The notes beneath the pieces were generated by a model. That model saw only the letters and a program-made list of their open reading frames with translations, was not told where the DNA came from and ran no database searches. Made by a program: the position numbers and the translations under genes. A stretch of 64,000 bases of DNA from Streptomyces lasiicapitis (GTDB taxonomy: Bacteria > Actinomycetota > Actinomycetes > Streptomycetales > Streptomycetaceae): contig NZ_BMNG01000002.1 in assembly GCF_014646335.1 (NCBI RefSeq), forward strand, positions 558,001 through 622,000, in the 5' to 3' direction. Positions 18,515-26,018 of the stretch are shown here, one piece after another; position 1 is the stretch's first letter, and the number at the start of each line of letters is the position of its first letter.

Positions 18515-19036
18515 TCACGTCGAGGCGCGGGCCCGGTGTCTGCGCACCGCGTCGCGATTGGCGCACCGCTGGGAGCAGTACCGCTGCCGCCCGGTGCGGG
18601 AGGTGTCGGCGAATAGGGTGGCGCATTCGGCCACGGCGCACCGGCCGAGGCGGTGCATGCCGCGCCCCGTCAGATGCAGCGCGGTGCCCACGGCGATCAG
18701 CGAGAAGAGCAGCGAGCCGAGGGGCTGTCGGTCGTCGCGGTAGTGCAGGTGCCAGCCGCTGCCGGTGTGGTCGGTCAGCCGAGGGTGGGCGGTGGCCGCC
18801 GCCAGCATTCCGTTGAGCAGGTCGGCGCGCTCGTGTGCGTCGGCCGCGTCCACCACTCGCTCCCACGCGTCGAGTGCCTCGTGCGCGCGGTCCAAGTCGG
18901 CCGGGGTGACCGGGCCTTCGAGTGCGAGCCCGGCGGCGCGGCAGCGGACGGCGAGTTCCGTGGCGCTCGACGGGCGCCGGTTGGCCAGGTTCGCGGCCAG
19001 GTTCACGGCATCCTCGCCGTAAGGGTTGAGATGCAT
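18515..19036 (-). CDS. CGNR zinc-finger protein (ABATE domain)
   Basis: A 173-residue protein. The N-terminal two-thirds (AVNLAANLANRRP ... LHYRDD) is the ABATE stress-response fold. The C-terminus carries the zinc finger with CAVAEC and YCSQRCANRDAVRRHR, where the usual CGNR reads CANR. Such proteins are probable DNA-binding regulators. The gene is divergent from an MFS transporter with only 17 bp between starts, so it probably controls that transporter. No ribosome binding site precedes the ATG; a -10-like TGTAAT ends 6 bp before it, consistent with a leaderless transcript. Confidence 0.85.
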   Translation of the reverse strand: MHLNPYGEDAVNLAANLANRRPSSATELAVRCRAAGLALEGPVTPADLDRAHEALDAWERVVDAADAHERADLLNGMLAAATAHPRLTDHTGSGWHLHYRDDRQPLGSLLFSLIAVGTALHLTGRGMHRLGRCAVAECATLFADTSRTGRQRYCSQRCANRDAVRRHRARAST

Positions 19037-19041
19037 AAGGC

Positions 19042-19048
19042 TATTACA
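19042..19048. promoter_or_regulatory. Overlapping divergent -10 elements
   Basis: TATTAC (19042-19047, + strand) ends 6 bp before GTG 19054 of the MFS gene. TGTAAT (19048-19043, - strand) ends 6 bp before ATG 19036 of the CGNR gene. The two hexamers occupy almost the same bases, so polymerase should serve only one gene at a time. No -35 match was evident on either side. Confidence 0.4.
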
Positions 19049-19053
19049 GCAGC

Positions 19054-20418
19054 GTGGTGGGCATGCGCCAACGCACTGCGGGCCCGCCCGCCGATCCGCC
19101 CGCGGGCCCGCCCGCAACTCCGTCCGCTGATCCGTCCGCGATCCCGGCCGCAGGCCCGAGCACGGCTTCTGCCGCGGCCGCGTGGCGGTACCGCTGGGTC
19201 GTCCTCGGCATCGCCACCTTCACCCAGGCCGCGGCCGGCTTCTTCGTGCAGGGCATCGGGGCGATGGGCGTCCACCTGCAACGCGATCTGGCCCTGAGCA
19301 CCGCCCAGTTGGGCCTGCTGATCTCGGCGGCGCAGGTCGTACCGCTGGTCGGACTGCTGGTCGCCGGGGTGCTCCTCGACCGCTACGACGAGCGCTGGGT
19401 CGTCGGGTTCGGCGCCTCGCTCGTCGCCGTGGTCCTGTGCGCGGGCGGGGCCGCGCCGGGCTATGTGTCCCTGCTCTGTGTCCTGGTGGTCGTCGGCGCG
19501 GGATACAGCACCGTCCAGCCCGGCGGGAGCAAATCGGTGGCGTCCTGGTTCGAAGGATCCCGGATGGGGCTCGCCATGGGCATCCGCCAGGCGGGCCTGC
19601 CGCTCGGCGCCGCGCTCGCCTCGGCCGTGCTGCCCGTCCTCGCCGTGGCCTTCGGCTGGCGGTCGACCCTCGTGGCCGGCGGGCTCGTGGCGCTCCTCGG
19701 CGCCGGTGTCTTCATGGGCTTCTATCGTCGGCCGCCGTTCCGTGGTGAGGCCGGGCCCGAGGCGCCATCGCCCACGGAGGCGGTGCGCGTCCCGCTCGCC
19801 GCTCAACTCCGGTCCCGCGTACGGATGTTCCGCGAGCCGTCCATGGTACGGATCATGCTGTCCGGGACGAGCCTGATCTCGGTGCAGTGCGGCGTCGGCA
19901 TCCTGACGGTGCTCCATCTCCACGAGACCGCGTCCCTCGGCGCGGGAACCGCCGCGCTCGTCCTGGTGGCGGCGCAGGGGGCGGGTGTCGTCGGCCGCAT
20001 CGGCCTGGCGGCCTGGAGCGATCGCTCCAGTTCCGGAAGATACGTCGTCGTACGCGTCTGCATGGTCGCCGTGCTCGCGGGGATGGCGGTCCTCATGACG
20101 CCGCTCGGGCGTTCCCCCGCCGTGGCCTGCTCGGTGCTCGTCTGGCTCGGGTTCTTCGGATTCGGGTGGTACGGCCCGTGGGTCGCCCACGTCGCCGAGG
20201 TGGCTCCGCCGGGCCGGACGGGGTTCGCCCTGGGCCTCGCCATGTCCGTCAACCAGATCGCCATCGTCCTCGTCCCTCCCACGCTCGGCCTGCTCAAGGA
20301 CCTCACCGGCAGCTTCACCCCGGCCTGGGCGCTGCTGTCCGCGATGACCGCGGTGGCTCTGGCGGTCACGACCCGCGCAAGTCGCGGGCGCCGGGCCGGT
20401 CGGCGCCGCACCGGGTGA
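19054..20418 (+). CDS. MFS transporter (12 helices)
   Basis: About 454 residues with a proline- and alanine-rich N-terminal tail (~40 residues) followed by 12 hydrophobic segments. Recognisable MFS features are GVLLDRYDERWVVGFGA (motif A position) and GGSKSVASWFEGSRMGLAMGIRQAGLPLG, typical of the CynX/NarK-like and oxalate/formate-type branches. The substrate is unknown. The start may be GTG 19054 (leaderless) or ATG 19063. It is paired divergently with the CGNR regulator gene, its likely controller. Confidence 0.85.
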   Translation: MVGMRQRTAGPPADPPAGPPATPSADPSAIPAAGPSTASAAAAWRYRWVVLGIATFTQAAAGFFVQGIGAMGVHLQRDLALSTAQLGLLISAAQVVPLVGLLVAGVLLDRYDERWVVGFGASLVAVVLCAGGAAPGYVSLLCVLVVVGAGYSTVQPGGSKSVASWFEGSRMGLAMGIRQAGLPLGAALASAVLPVLAVAFGWRSTLVAGGLVALLGAGVFMGFYRRPPFRGEAGPEAPSPTEAVRVPLAAQLRSRVRMFREPSMVRIMLSGTSLISVQCGVGILTVLHLHETASLGAGTAALVLVAAQGAGVVGRIGLAAWSDRSSSGRYVVVRVCMVAVLAGMAVLMTPLGRSPAVACSVLVWLGFFGFGWYGPWVAHVAEVAPPGRTGFALGLAMSVNQIAIVLVPPTLGLLKDLTGSFTPAWALLSAMTAVALAVTTRASRGRRAGRRRTG

Positions 20419-20430
20419 CCCCTGTGAGCC

Positions 20431-21582
20431 CTACGCCTCCGACGTGCGCCCGCCGTCCGGGACCTCGCCCTCCAGAACCTCGCTGTCCGGTACGAGGACG
20501 ACCTTCCCCGCGACCGTGCCGGACTCCGCGAGCCGCATCGCGTCGGCCGCCCGCGACAGCGGGACGCGCGCGGCGACCTGCGGCCGGATCCTGCCCTCGG
20601 CGAGCAGCGCGAAGACCTGACCGAGGTCGGTGCGCAGCCGCTCGCGGAAGGCGGCGGCGCGGCGCTTGCCCGCCCAGATGTTGAAGAAGTGCGCGTGCCG
20701 GGAGTTGGGCATCGCGTTCCACATCGCCAGGCGTGCGAAGAGCTTCAGGACGGGGGCCTTGGAGGACCCGGCGGCGTCACGCGTGGACGCCGTGCCGTAC
20801 GACACGAGGGTGCCGCCCGGCGCGAGCAGCCGGAACGAGTCCACGACGCCCTCGCCGCCCACGTGGTCGAAGACCGCCCGCACCCCGTTCGGCGCGAGTA
20901 CGCGCAGCCGTCCGTGCAGGTCGGGGTCGCGGTAGTCGACGGGTGTGACGCCCAGCTCGCGCAGCTTGTCGTGGTGGCGCCGCGACGCCGTGCCGATCAC
21001 CCGCACCTCCGCGATCCGCGCCAGTTGTACGAGGGCGGAGCCGACGCCGCCGTTCGCGCCGAGCACGACGATCGTGTCGCCGGCCTCGACCTTCGCGGTG
21101 CGGTGCAGCATCTGCCAGGCGGTGATGCCGTTCACGACCAGCGTCTCGGCGTCCGCCGACGACACGGAGTCCGGCACCTCGACGAGGTCCGCCGCGGCCA
21201 CCACGACGTGGCTCGCCCAGCCGCCGGTCTTGGTCAGCGCGGCGAAGCGCCGCCCGGCGAGCGCGGGATCCACGCCCGGTCCCGTCGCGGCCACCCGGCC
21301 CACCAGGTCGTACCCCGGCACGAACGGGAACGGCGGCTGGTCGTAGTACTTCCCCCGCCGCATCTGCTGCTCCGCGAACGAGACGCCCGTGGCCTCCATC
21401 GCGAGCAGCACCTCACCCCGGCCCGGGGTGGGCGCCGCGACGTGCCGGACCTCCAGTCCGTCGACCTCGACGACGCCGGGCAGCACGATCTCGGTGGTGA
21501 TGGTGGTGGCGGTCGTGACGGGCGCGGTCTCAGTCGTGGCCGTCGACGTCGGCTGGTGCTCGGCTGCGTGGGTCTCTCGCAT
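20431..21582 (-). CDS. Medium-chain dehydrogenase/reductase, quinone oxidoreductase-like
   Basis: A 383-residue MDR protein. A Thr-rich N-terminal tail precedes the GroES-like domain (VLPGVVEVDGLEVR, VPGYDLVGRVAATGPGVD) and a Rossmann domain with VLGANGGVGSALVQLA. Zinc-ligand cysteines are absent, as in NADPH:quinone reductases and enoyl reductases of this branch. It probably reduces an electrophilic alkene or quinone with NADPH. It is divergent from a TetR gene, and each side of the intergenic region carries a copy of the same palindrome, so it is almost certainly repressed by that TetR protein. Start ATG 21582 follows GAGAGG. Confidence 0.88.
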   Translation of the reverse strand: MRETHAAEHQPTSTATTETAPVTTATTITTEIVLPGVVEVDGLEVRHVAAPTPGRGEVLLAMEATGVSFAEQQMRRGKYYDQPPFPFVPGYDLVGRVAATGPGVDPALAGRRFAALTKTGGWASHVVVAAADLVEVPDSVSSADAETLVVNGITAWQMLHRTAKVEAGDTIVVLGANGGVGSALVQLARIAEVRVIGTASRRHHDKLRELGVTPVDYRDPDLHGRLRVLAPNGVRAVFDHVGGEGVVDSFRLLAPGGTLVSYGTASTRDAAGSSKAPVLKLFARLAMWNAMPNSRHAHFFNIWAGKRRAAAFRERLRTDLGQVFALLAEGRIRPQVAARVPLSRAADAMRLAESGTVAGKVVLVPDSEVLEGEVPDGGRTSEA

Positions 21583-21617
21583 GATGGTGCCTCTCTCGGG
21601 AGTGAAGCTCTCGCTGT

Positions 21618-21634
21618 GGTTAGAACCTCTAACC
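21618..21634. promoter_or_regulatory. TetR operator, copy 1
   Basis: A perfect 17-bp dyad GGTTAGA-acc-TCTAACC lies 36 bp upstream of the oxidoreductase start. Together with copy 2 it frames the divergent intergenic region. Confidence 0.8.
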
Positions 21635-21682
21635 CAAGAATGCACCCCTCTCGAGGACTCGTCAAGCCCCCCTCTTGCTTGA

Positions 21683-21697
21683 GTTAGAGTCTCTAAC
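21683..21697. promoter_or_regulatory. TetR operator, copy 2
   Basis: A 15-bp dyad GTTAGA-gtc-TCTAAC lies 24 bp before the TetR start. It shares both half-sites with copy 1, 65 bp away centre to centre, which fits autoregulation by the adjacent repressor. Confidence 0.8.
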
Positions 21698-21720
21698 CAC
21701 AGTGAGAGAAAGGGGCTCCC

Positions 21721-22437
21721 GTGCCGGACGGCAGCAGCAGCACCAGCACCCCGCGCCAGCGCTACCGCGAACAGGTGCGCGCCGAGATCAAGGAGGCCGC
21801 CCTGGAGCAGATCCGCGCGGGCGGCGCCCCCGCGCTCAGCCTCAACGCGGTGGCGAAGGGGCTCGGCCTCACCGGCCCGGCCCTCTACAAGTACTTCGGC
21901 AAGCGCGACGACCTCCTCACGGAGCTGATCTGCGACGGTTACGACGCCGCTGCCGCCGCCATGCGCACGGCCGCCGACCGCGCCGCGGACGCCCCGCCCC
22001 GCGAGCGGCTCCTCGCCCTCGCCGTGGCGTTCCGCGCCTGGGCGGTCGAGTCGCCGCACGTCTACCAGCTCCTGGCGGGCACGCCGTCCCCCGGCTACCA
22101 CGCGCCCCCGGAGACCGTCGACCGCGCCCGCGCCGTGCTCGGGCCCCTGCTCGGCGTGCTCGGGCGGGGTGACTGCCGGGGCGCCGCGCTCGAGCTGCGC
22201 GCGGAGATGCGGTTCTGGCTGAACGACAGCCCCGCCGTGGAGGAGTGGGTCAAGTCCTGGGCCCCGGACGCCGACCCGGCCACGGCGCTGGCGGGCACGG
22301 TCACGGCGTGGGCCCGGCTGCACGGAGTCGTCAGCCTCGAAGTGCAGGGCCTGTACGCGGGGATGGGGCACCGCGCGGGCACGCTGCTGAAGGCCGAGAT
22401 GGAGGCTTTGGCCGACGCGATGGGGCTGCCCGGGTAG
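21721..22437 (+). CDS. TetR/AcrR family repressor (WHG-type C-terminus)
   Basis: A 238-residue regulator. The N-terminal helix-turn-helix reads ALSLNAVAKGLGLTGPALYKYFGKRDDLLTELI (about residues 38-70), the canonical TetR DNA-binding fold. The C-terminal ligand domain ends with TAWARLHGVVSLEVQGLYA, typical of the WHG subfamily. It starts at GTG 21721 after GAGAAAGGGG. It is divergent from an MDR oxidoreductase and probably represses both through the two TTAGA-N3-TCTAA palindromes. The inducer is likely a small electrophile or a substrate of that enzyme, but this is not shown. Confidence 0.9.
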   Translation: MPDGSSSTSTPRQRYREQVRAEIKEAALEQIRAGGAPALSLNAVAKGLGLTGPALYKYFGKRDDLLTELICDGYDAAAAAMRTAADRAADAPPRERLLALAVAFRAWAVESPHVYQLLAGTPSPGYHAPPETVDRARAVLGPLLGVLGRGDCRGAALELRAEMRFWLNDSPAVEEWVKSWAPDADPATALAGTVTAWARLHGVVSLEVQGLYAGMGHRAGTLLKAEMEALADAMGLPG

Positions 22438-22586
22438 GCGTCCCGGCCGCCGTACGGCTTGATCGGCCCGGTGGGCCGGACGACGGCGCGCCGGGCGGGG
22501 CAGGATGGGGCCCGTTGCGCGGATGCGCGGAATCAGGGTTCGCGGAACGACCGCTCGCGGAAACACCGTTCAAGGAAGGTGCGGCG

Positions 22587-23465
22587 ATGGAGAGTACGGC
22601 CCCCGGCCAGGAGAGTGCGGCCCCCGGACAGCTCGTCGTCTCGACGGCGACGCCCGACGACTGGCGCCTGGTCACCGAGTGGGCGGCGCGGGAGGGCTGG
22701 AACCCGGGCCTCGGCGACGCGGCGGCCTTCTTCGCGCAGGACCCGGACGGATTCTTCGTGGGCCGGGTCGACGGCGAGCCGGTGTCGGCGATCTCGGTGG
22801 TCAACTACGGCGCCGCGTACGCCTTCCTCGGCTTCTATCTGGTCCGCCCCGACCAGCGCGGCCGCGGCCACGGCCGCACCACCTGGAAGACCGCGCTCGC
22901 GCACGCAGGGGACCGGGTCGTGGGCCTGGACGGCGTTCCGGCGCAGCAGGACAACTACCGGCGCTCCGGCTTCGAGCGCGCCCACGGCAACCTGCGCTAC
23001 GTCGGCCCGGTGGGCGCGCCCGGACCGTTGCCCGCGCACATCAAACCGGTGGCGGAGGTGGACCGGGACGCCCTGACCGCGTACGACAGCGCCTGCTACC
23101 CGGCCGACCGGCCCCGTTTCCTCGACGCCTGGCTGACCGCGCCGGGCCACCGCGCGCTGGCGAGTGTCGTCGACGGCCGTGTCACCGGGTACGGGGTGCT
23201 GCGTCCGGGCCGCGACGCGCCGCGCGTCGGGCCGCTGTTCGCCGACACCCGCGCCGATGCCGAGGCGCTGCTCGACGCCCTCGCGGCCGAGTCCGGCGGC
23301 GCGGCCGTGGCCATGGACGTACCGGAGACGAACACCGAGGCCGTGGCGCTGGCGGAGGCGCGCGGGATGAAGCCGACGTTCGACACGGCGCGCATGTACA
23401 CGGGCCCGGTACGGGAGTTCGCCCGGGAGCGGGTCTTCGGGGTCACGACGCTGGAGCTCGGCTGA
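22587..23465 (+). CDS. GNAT family N-acetyltransferase (two-domain)
   Basis: A 292-residue protein starting at ATG 22587 after AAGGAAGG. The first ~140 residues are a GNAT fold with the acetyl-CoA motif RPDQRGRGHGRTTW (about residues 91-104). The second half (AYDSACYPADRPRFLDAWL ... DTARMYTG) is the acetyltransferase C-terminal domain found in YitH-like proteins. The acceptor is unknown. It is monocistronic between a TetR gene and a convergent GH3 gene, from which it is separated by a strong hairpin. Confidence 0.85.
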   Translation: MESTAPGQESAAPGQLVVSTATPDDWRLVTEWAAREGWNPGLGDAAAFFAQDPDGFFVGRVDGEPVSAISVVNYGAAYAFLGFYLVRPDQRGRGHGRTTWKTALAHAGDRVVGLDGVPAQQDNYRRSGFERAHGNLRYVGPVGAPGPLPAHIKPVAEVDRDALTAYDSACYPADRPRFLDAWLTAPGHRALASVVDGRVTGYGVLRPGRDAPRVGPLFADTRADAEALLDALAAESGGAAVAMDVPETNTEAVALAEARGMKPTFDTARMYTGPVREFARERVFGVTTLELG

Positions 23466-23505
23466 CTGCCTGGCTGACCGCATGGTCGACCGCTCGGTCG
23501 ACGGA

Positions 23506-23539
23506 GCCGGGGTGGGCGACCGACGCCGCCCACCCCGGC
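23506..23539. terminator. Bidirectional terminator between GNAT and GH3 genes
   Basis: A 13-bp perfect stem, GCCGGGGTGGGCG with CGCCCACCCCGGC, surrounds an 8-nt loop and lies between two convergent genes. No T-run follows, as is common in streptomycetes. Confidence 0.75.
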
Positions 23540-23546
23540 CACCCGC

Positions 23547-25850
23547 TCACGTAACCGTCAGCGTCCGCTTGCCCTTCGCCGCCGAGCTGTTCCCCACGTA
23601 CAGATCGAACTTCCCCTCCTCCACGAGGAATTCGCCGTGGGTGTCGTTCGTCCAGAAGCCCAGGTCCTCGGCGCCGACGCGGAAGCGGACGACGGTGGAC
23701 CGGCCCGCGCCGAGCGTGACCCGGCGGAAGCCGCGCAGCTTGCGCACGGGCTGGGTGATGCTCGCCGCGAGGTCGTGGACGTACAACTGCACGACCTCGT
23801 CGCCCTTGCGGCGGCCGGTGTTGGAGACGGTGACCGACACCTCCAGGGTGTCGCCCTCGCGCAGGGCACCCGCCGAGACGGTGTCGCGGCTCAGCTTCGG
23901 CGCGCCGATCTCGAACGTCGTGTAGCTGAGGCCGTGGCCGAAGGGGAACTGCGGGTCCGGCGGCAGGTCCAGGTACTTGGACGAGTACTTGTTGTCGGCG
24001 TCGTACGGGCGGCCCGTCGACTCGTGGTTGTAGTGGATGGGGATCTGGCCGACGGTGCGCGGGAAGGAGACGGGCAGTTTGCCGCCCGGGTCGACCTTGC
24101 CGAAGAGGACGTCGGCGATGGCGTTGCCCGCCTCGACGCCCGGGTGCCAGGCCTCCAGGACGGCGGGCGCCGACTTCAGCCAGCCGCCCATGGTCAGCGG
24201 GCGGCCGTTGACGAGGACGACCACGAACGGCTTGCCGGTCTTCGCGATGGCCTCGACGAGGCGCTCCTGCGCGCCGGGCAGGCTGATGTCGCTGCGCGCC
24301 GCGGCCTCGCCGCTCATCGACGGCGGCTCGCCCACGACGACGACCGTCACGTCGGCGGCCTTCGCGGCGGCGACCGCGGCCGGGATGCCCGCCGTGTCCT
24401 TGCCCTCAGGGTCGACGCCACGCGCGTACGTCACCTTCGCGCCCGGCGCCGCGCGCTTGACCGCGCCGAGGACCTTCACGGACGGGTACTTCTTCGCGGC
24501 GGCCGGGACCACCCACGTGCCGAGCAGATCGTCGGAGTCCCCGAACGGGCCCACGACGGCGATGGACTTGGCCGAGGTCTTGAGCGGCAGCGCCCCGCCG
24601 TCGTTCTTGAGGAGCACCATCGAGCGCGCCGCCGTCTCGCGGGCGGCCTTGCGGGCGGCGGCGGTCGGCCCGTCGATCGCGGCGTCCTCGTCGACGTACG
24701 GATCGTCGAAGAGACCGAGTGCGAACTTCAGGCGCAGGATGCGGGCGACCGCGTCGTCCAGGCGCCGCTCGCTGATCTTTCCGTCGCGCAGCAGCTTCTT
24801 GCCGTGCTCGCGGAGGTTGGTGCTGACCATCTCCATGTCGACGCCCGCGTTCAAGGAGAGCTTGGCGGCCGCCGCGCCGTCCTCGGCGAAGCCGTGCGCG
24901 ATCAGCTCCTGGACGCCGGTCCAGTCGCTGACGACGACGCCGTCGAAACCCCACTCCTTCTTGAGGATGCCGGTCAGGGTGTGGGAGTTGCCGTGCGCGG
25001 GGACGCCGCCGATGGTGTTGAAGGACGCCATCACCGTGGCCGCGCCCGCGTCCAGGGCCGCCTTGAACGGCGGCAGATAGAGGTTGCGCAGGCGCGACTC
25101 CGACACGTCGACGGTGTTGTAGTCGCGCCCGCCCTCGGCGCCTCCGTACGCCACGAAGTGCTTGGCGCACGCGGCCACTCGGTCCTTCGCGGCATACCCG
25201 TGCTTGCCCGGCCCTTGATAGCCCTCGACCTTGGCGGCGGCGAACTCGGCCGTCAGATACGGGTCTTCGCCGCAGCCCTCGGCGATGCGGCCCCAGCGCG
25301 GCTCGTGCGTGACGTCCATCATCGGCGAGAACGTCCAGTGCACGCCGTTGGAACGGGCCTCCTTCGCGGACACCTCGGCGTCCGTCCGCGTCACGTCCGG
25401 GTCGAAGCTCGCGGCCTGCGCGAGCGGGATCGGGAACGTCGTCCAGAAGCCGTGGATGACGTCCAGGCCGAACAGCAGCGGGATGCCGAGCCGGGACTCC
25501 TCGACGGCGATGCGCTGCAGGGCGTTGCTGCTCTTGGCGCCGAAGATGGAGAGCACCGAGCCGAGCCGGCCGGACCGCGCGGCGTCCTCGACATCCTTGG
25601 TCTCGCCGCCGCCCGGACCGGTGTCCCAGGACCAGGCGAGCTGCTGGAGCTGGCCGAGCTTCTCTTCGACAGTCATACGGTCGAGGAGCTCGCGCACTTT
25701 GCCTTCGTGCGGGGTCCCGCGGTCCGGAGCGGCGGGCGCCCCGGCGGGTGCGGCCGGTACGGCCTCGGCGATCCCGGGGTTCAGAGCACCGCCCACGACG
25801 GCGGTGCCGCCGATCGCGGACAGCAGCGTACGCCTTCGTACATCTCGCAT
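23547..25850 (-). CDS. Secreted beta-glucosidase, glycoside hydrolase family 3
   Basis: A 767-residue protein with a Tat signal (RRRTLLSAIGGTAVVGG), so it is exported folded. The GH3 barrel follows, with ARSNGVHWTFSPMMDVTHEPRWGRIAEG and the nucleophile Asp309 in VVVSDWTG. The alpha/beta sandwich domain (KSIAVVGPFGDSDDLLGTW) and a fibronectin III-like C-terminal domain (EVSVTVSNTGRRKGDEVVQLYV) complete the BglX/periplasmic beta-glucosidase architecture. It releases glucose from beta-linked oligosaccharides outside the membrane. A good -35/-10 promoter lies upstream, framed by an inverted repeat. Start ATG 25850 has GAGAAGG about 8 bp upstream. Confidence 0.93.
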   Translation of the reverse strand: MRDVRRRTLLSAIGGTAVVGGALNPGIAEAVPAAPAGAPAAPDRGTPHEGKVRELLDRMTVEEKLGQLQQLAWSWDTGPGGGETKDVEDAARSGRLGSVLSIFGAKSSNALQRIAVEESRLGIPLLFGLDVIHGFWTTFPIPLAQAASFDPDVTRTDAEVSAKEARSNGVHWTFSPMMDVTHEPRWGRIAEGCGEDPYLTAEFAAAKVEGYQGPGKHGYAAKDRVAACAKHFVAYGGAEGGRDYNTVDVSESRLRNLYLPPFKAALDAGAATVMASFNTIGGVPAHGNSHTLTGILKKEWGFDGVVVSDWTGVQELIAHGFAEDGAAAAKLSLNAGVDMEMVSTNLREHGKKLLRDGKISERRLDDAVARILRLKFALGLFDDPYVDEDAAIDGPTAAARKAARETAARSMVLLKNDGGALPLKTSAKSIAVVGPFGDSDDLLGTWVVPAAAKKYPSVKVLGAVKRAAPGAKVTYARGVDPEGKDTAGIPAAVAAAKAADVTVVVVGEPPSMSGEAAARSDISLPGAQERLVEAIAKTGKPFVVVLVNGRPLTMGGWLKSAPAVLEAWHPGVEAGNAIADVLFGKVDPGGKLPVSFPRTVGQIPIHYNHESTGRPYDADNKYSSKYLDLPPDPQFPFGHGLSYTTFEIGAPKLSRDTVSAGALREGDTLEVSVTVSNTGRRKGDEVVQLYVHDLAASITQPVRKLRGFRRVTLGAGRSTVVRFRVGAEDLGFWTNDTHGEFLVEEGKFDLYVGNSSAAKGKRTLTVT

Positions 25851-25879
25851 GCGTTCGACCTTCTCACGTCAGGACACGA

Positions 25880-25941
25880 GTAACCGGAGTGATGCGCTCA
25901 AGAATTGAAGCGAAAGTACGTTCCGGTTACAGGCGGGTCAA
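25880..25941 (-). promoter_or_regulatory. Promoter and inverted repeat of the GH3 gene
   Basis: On the minus strand, TTGACC (25941-25936) and TACTTT (25918-25913) are separated by exactly 17 bp, a good vegetative promoter. A perfect 9-bp inverted repeat GTAACCGGA/TCCGGTTAC (25880-25888 and 25922-25930) has one arm inside the spacer and one arm downstream of the start site. This layout suits repression, possibly by looping. Confidence 0.6.
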
Positions 25942-25980
25942 TAGACGCGACAGAGGTCCCTGAGACGGGTGATGCGATCC

Positions 25981-26011
25981 TTGACCTCAACTTAACTTCA
26001 GGTCCTACTGT
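25981..26011 (+). promoter_or_regulatory. SoxR-type promoter of ABC exporter
   Basis: TTGACC (25981) and TACTGT (26006) are separated by 19 bp, the stretched spacer of MerR-family promoters. The spacer region reads CCTCAACTTAACTTCAGG (25985-26002), which matches the E. coli SoxR box (CCTCAAGTTAACTTGAGG) at 16 of 18 positions. The -10 ends 7 bp before the ATG, so the mRNA may be leaderless. Confidence 0.8.
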
Positions 26012-26018
26012 TCCCCAC

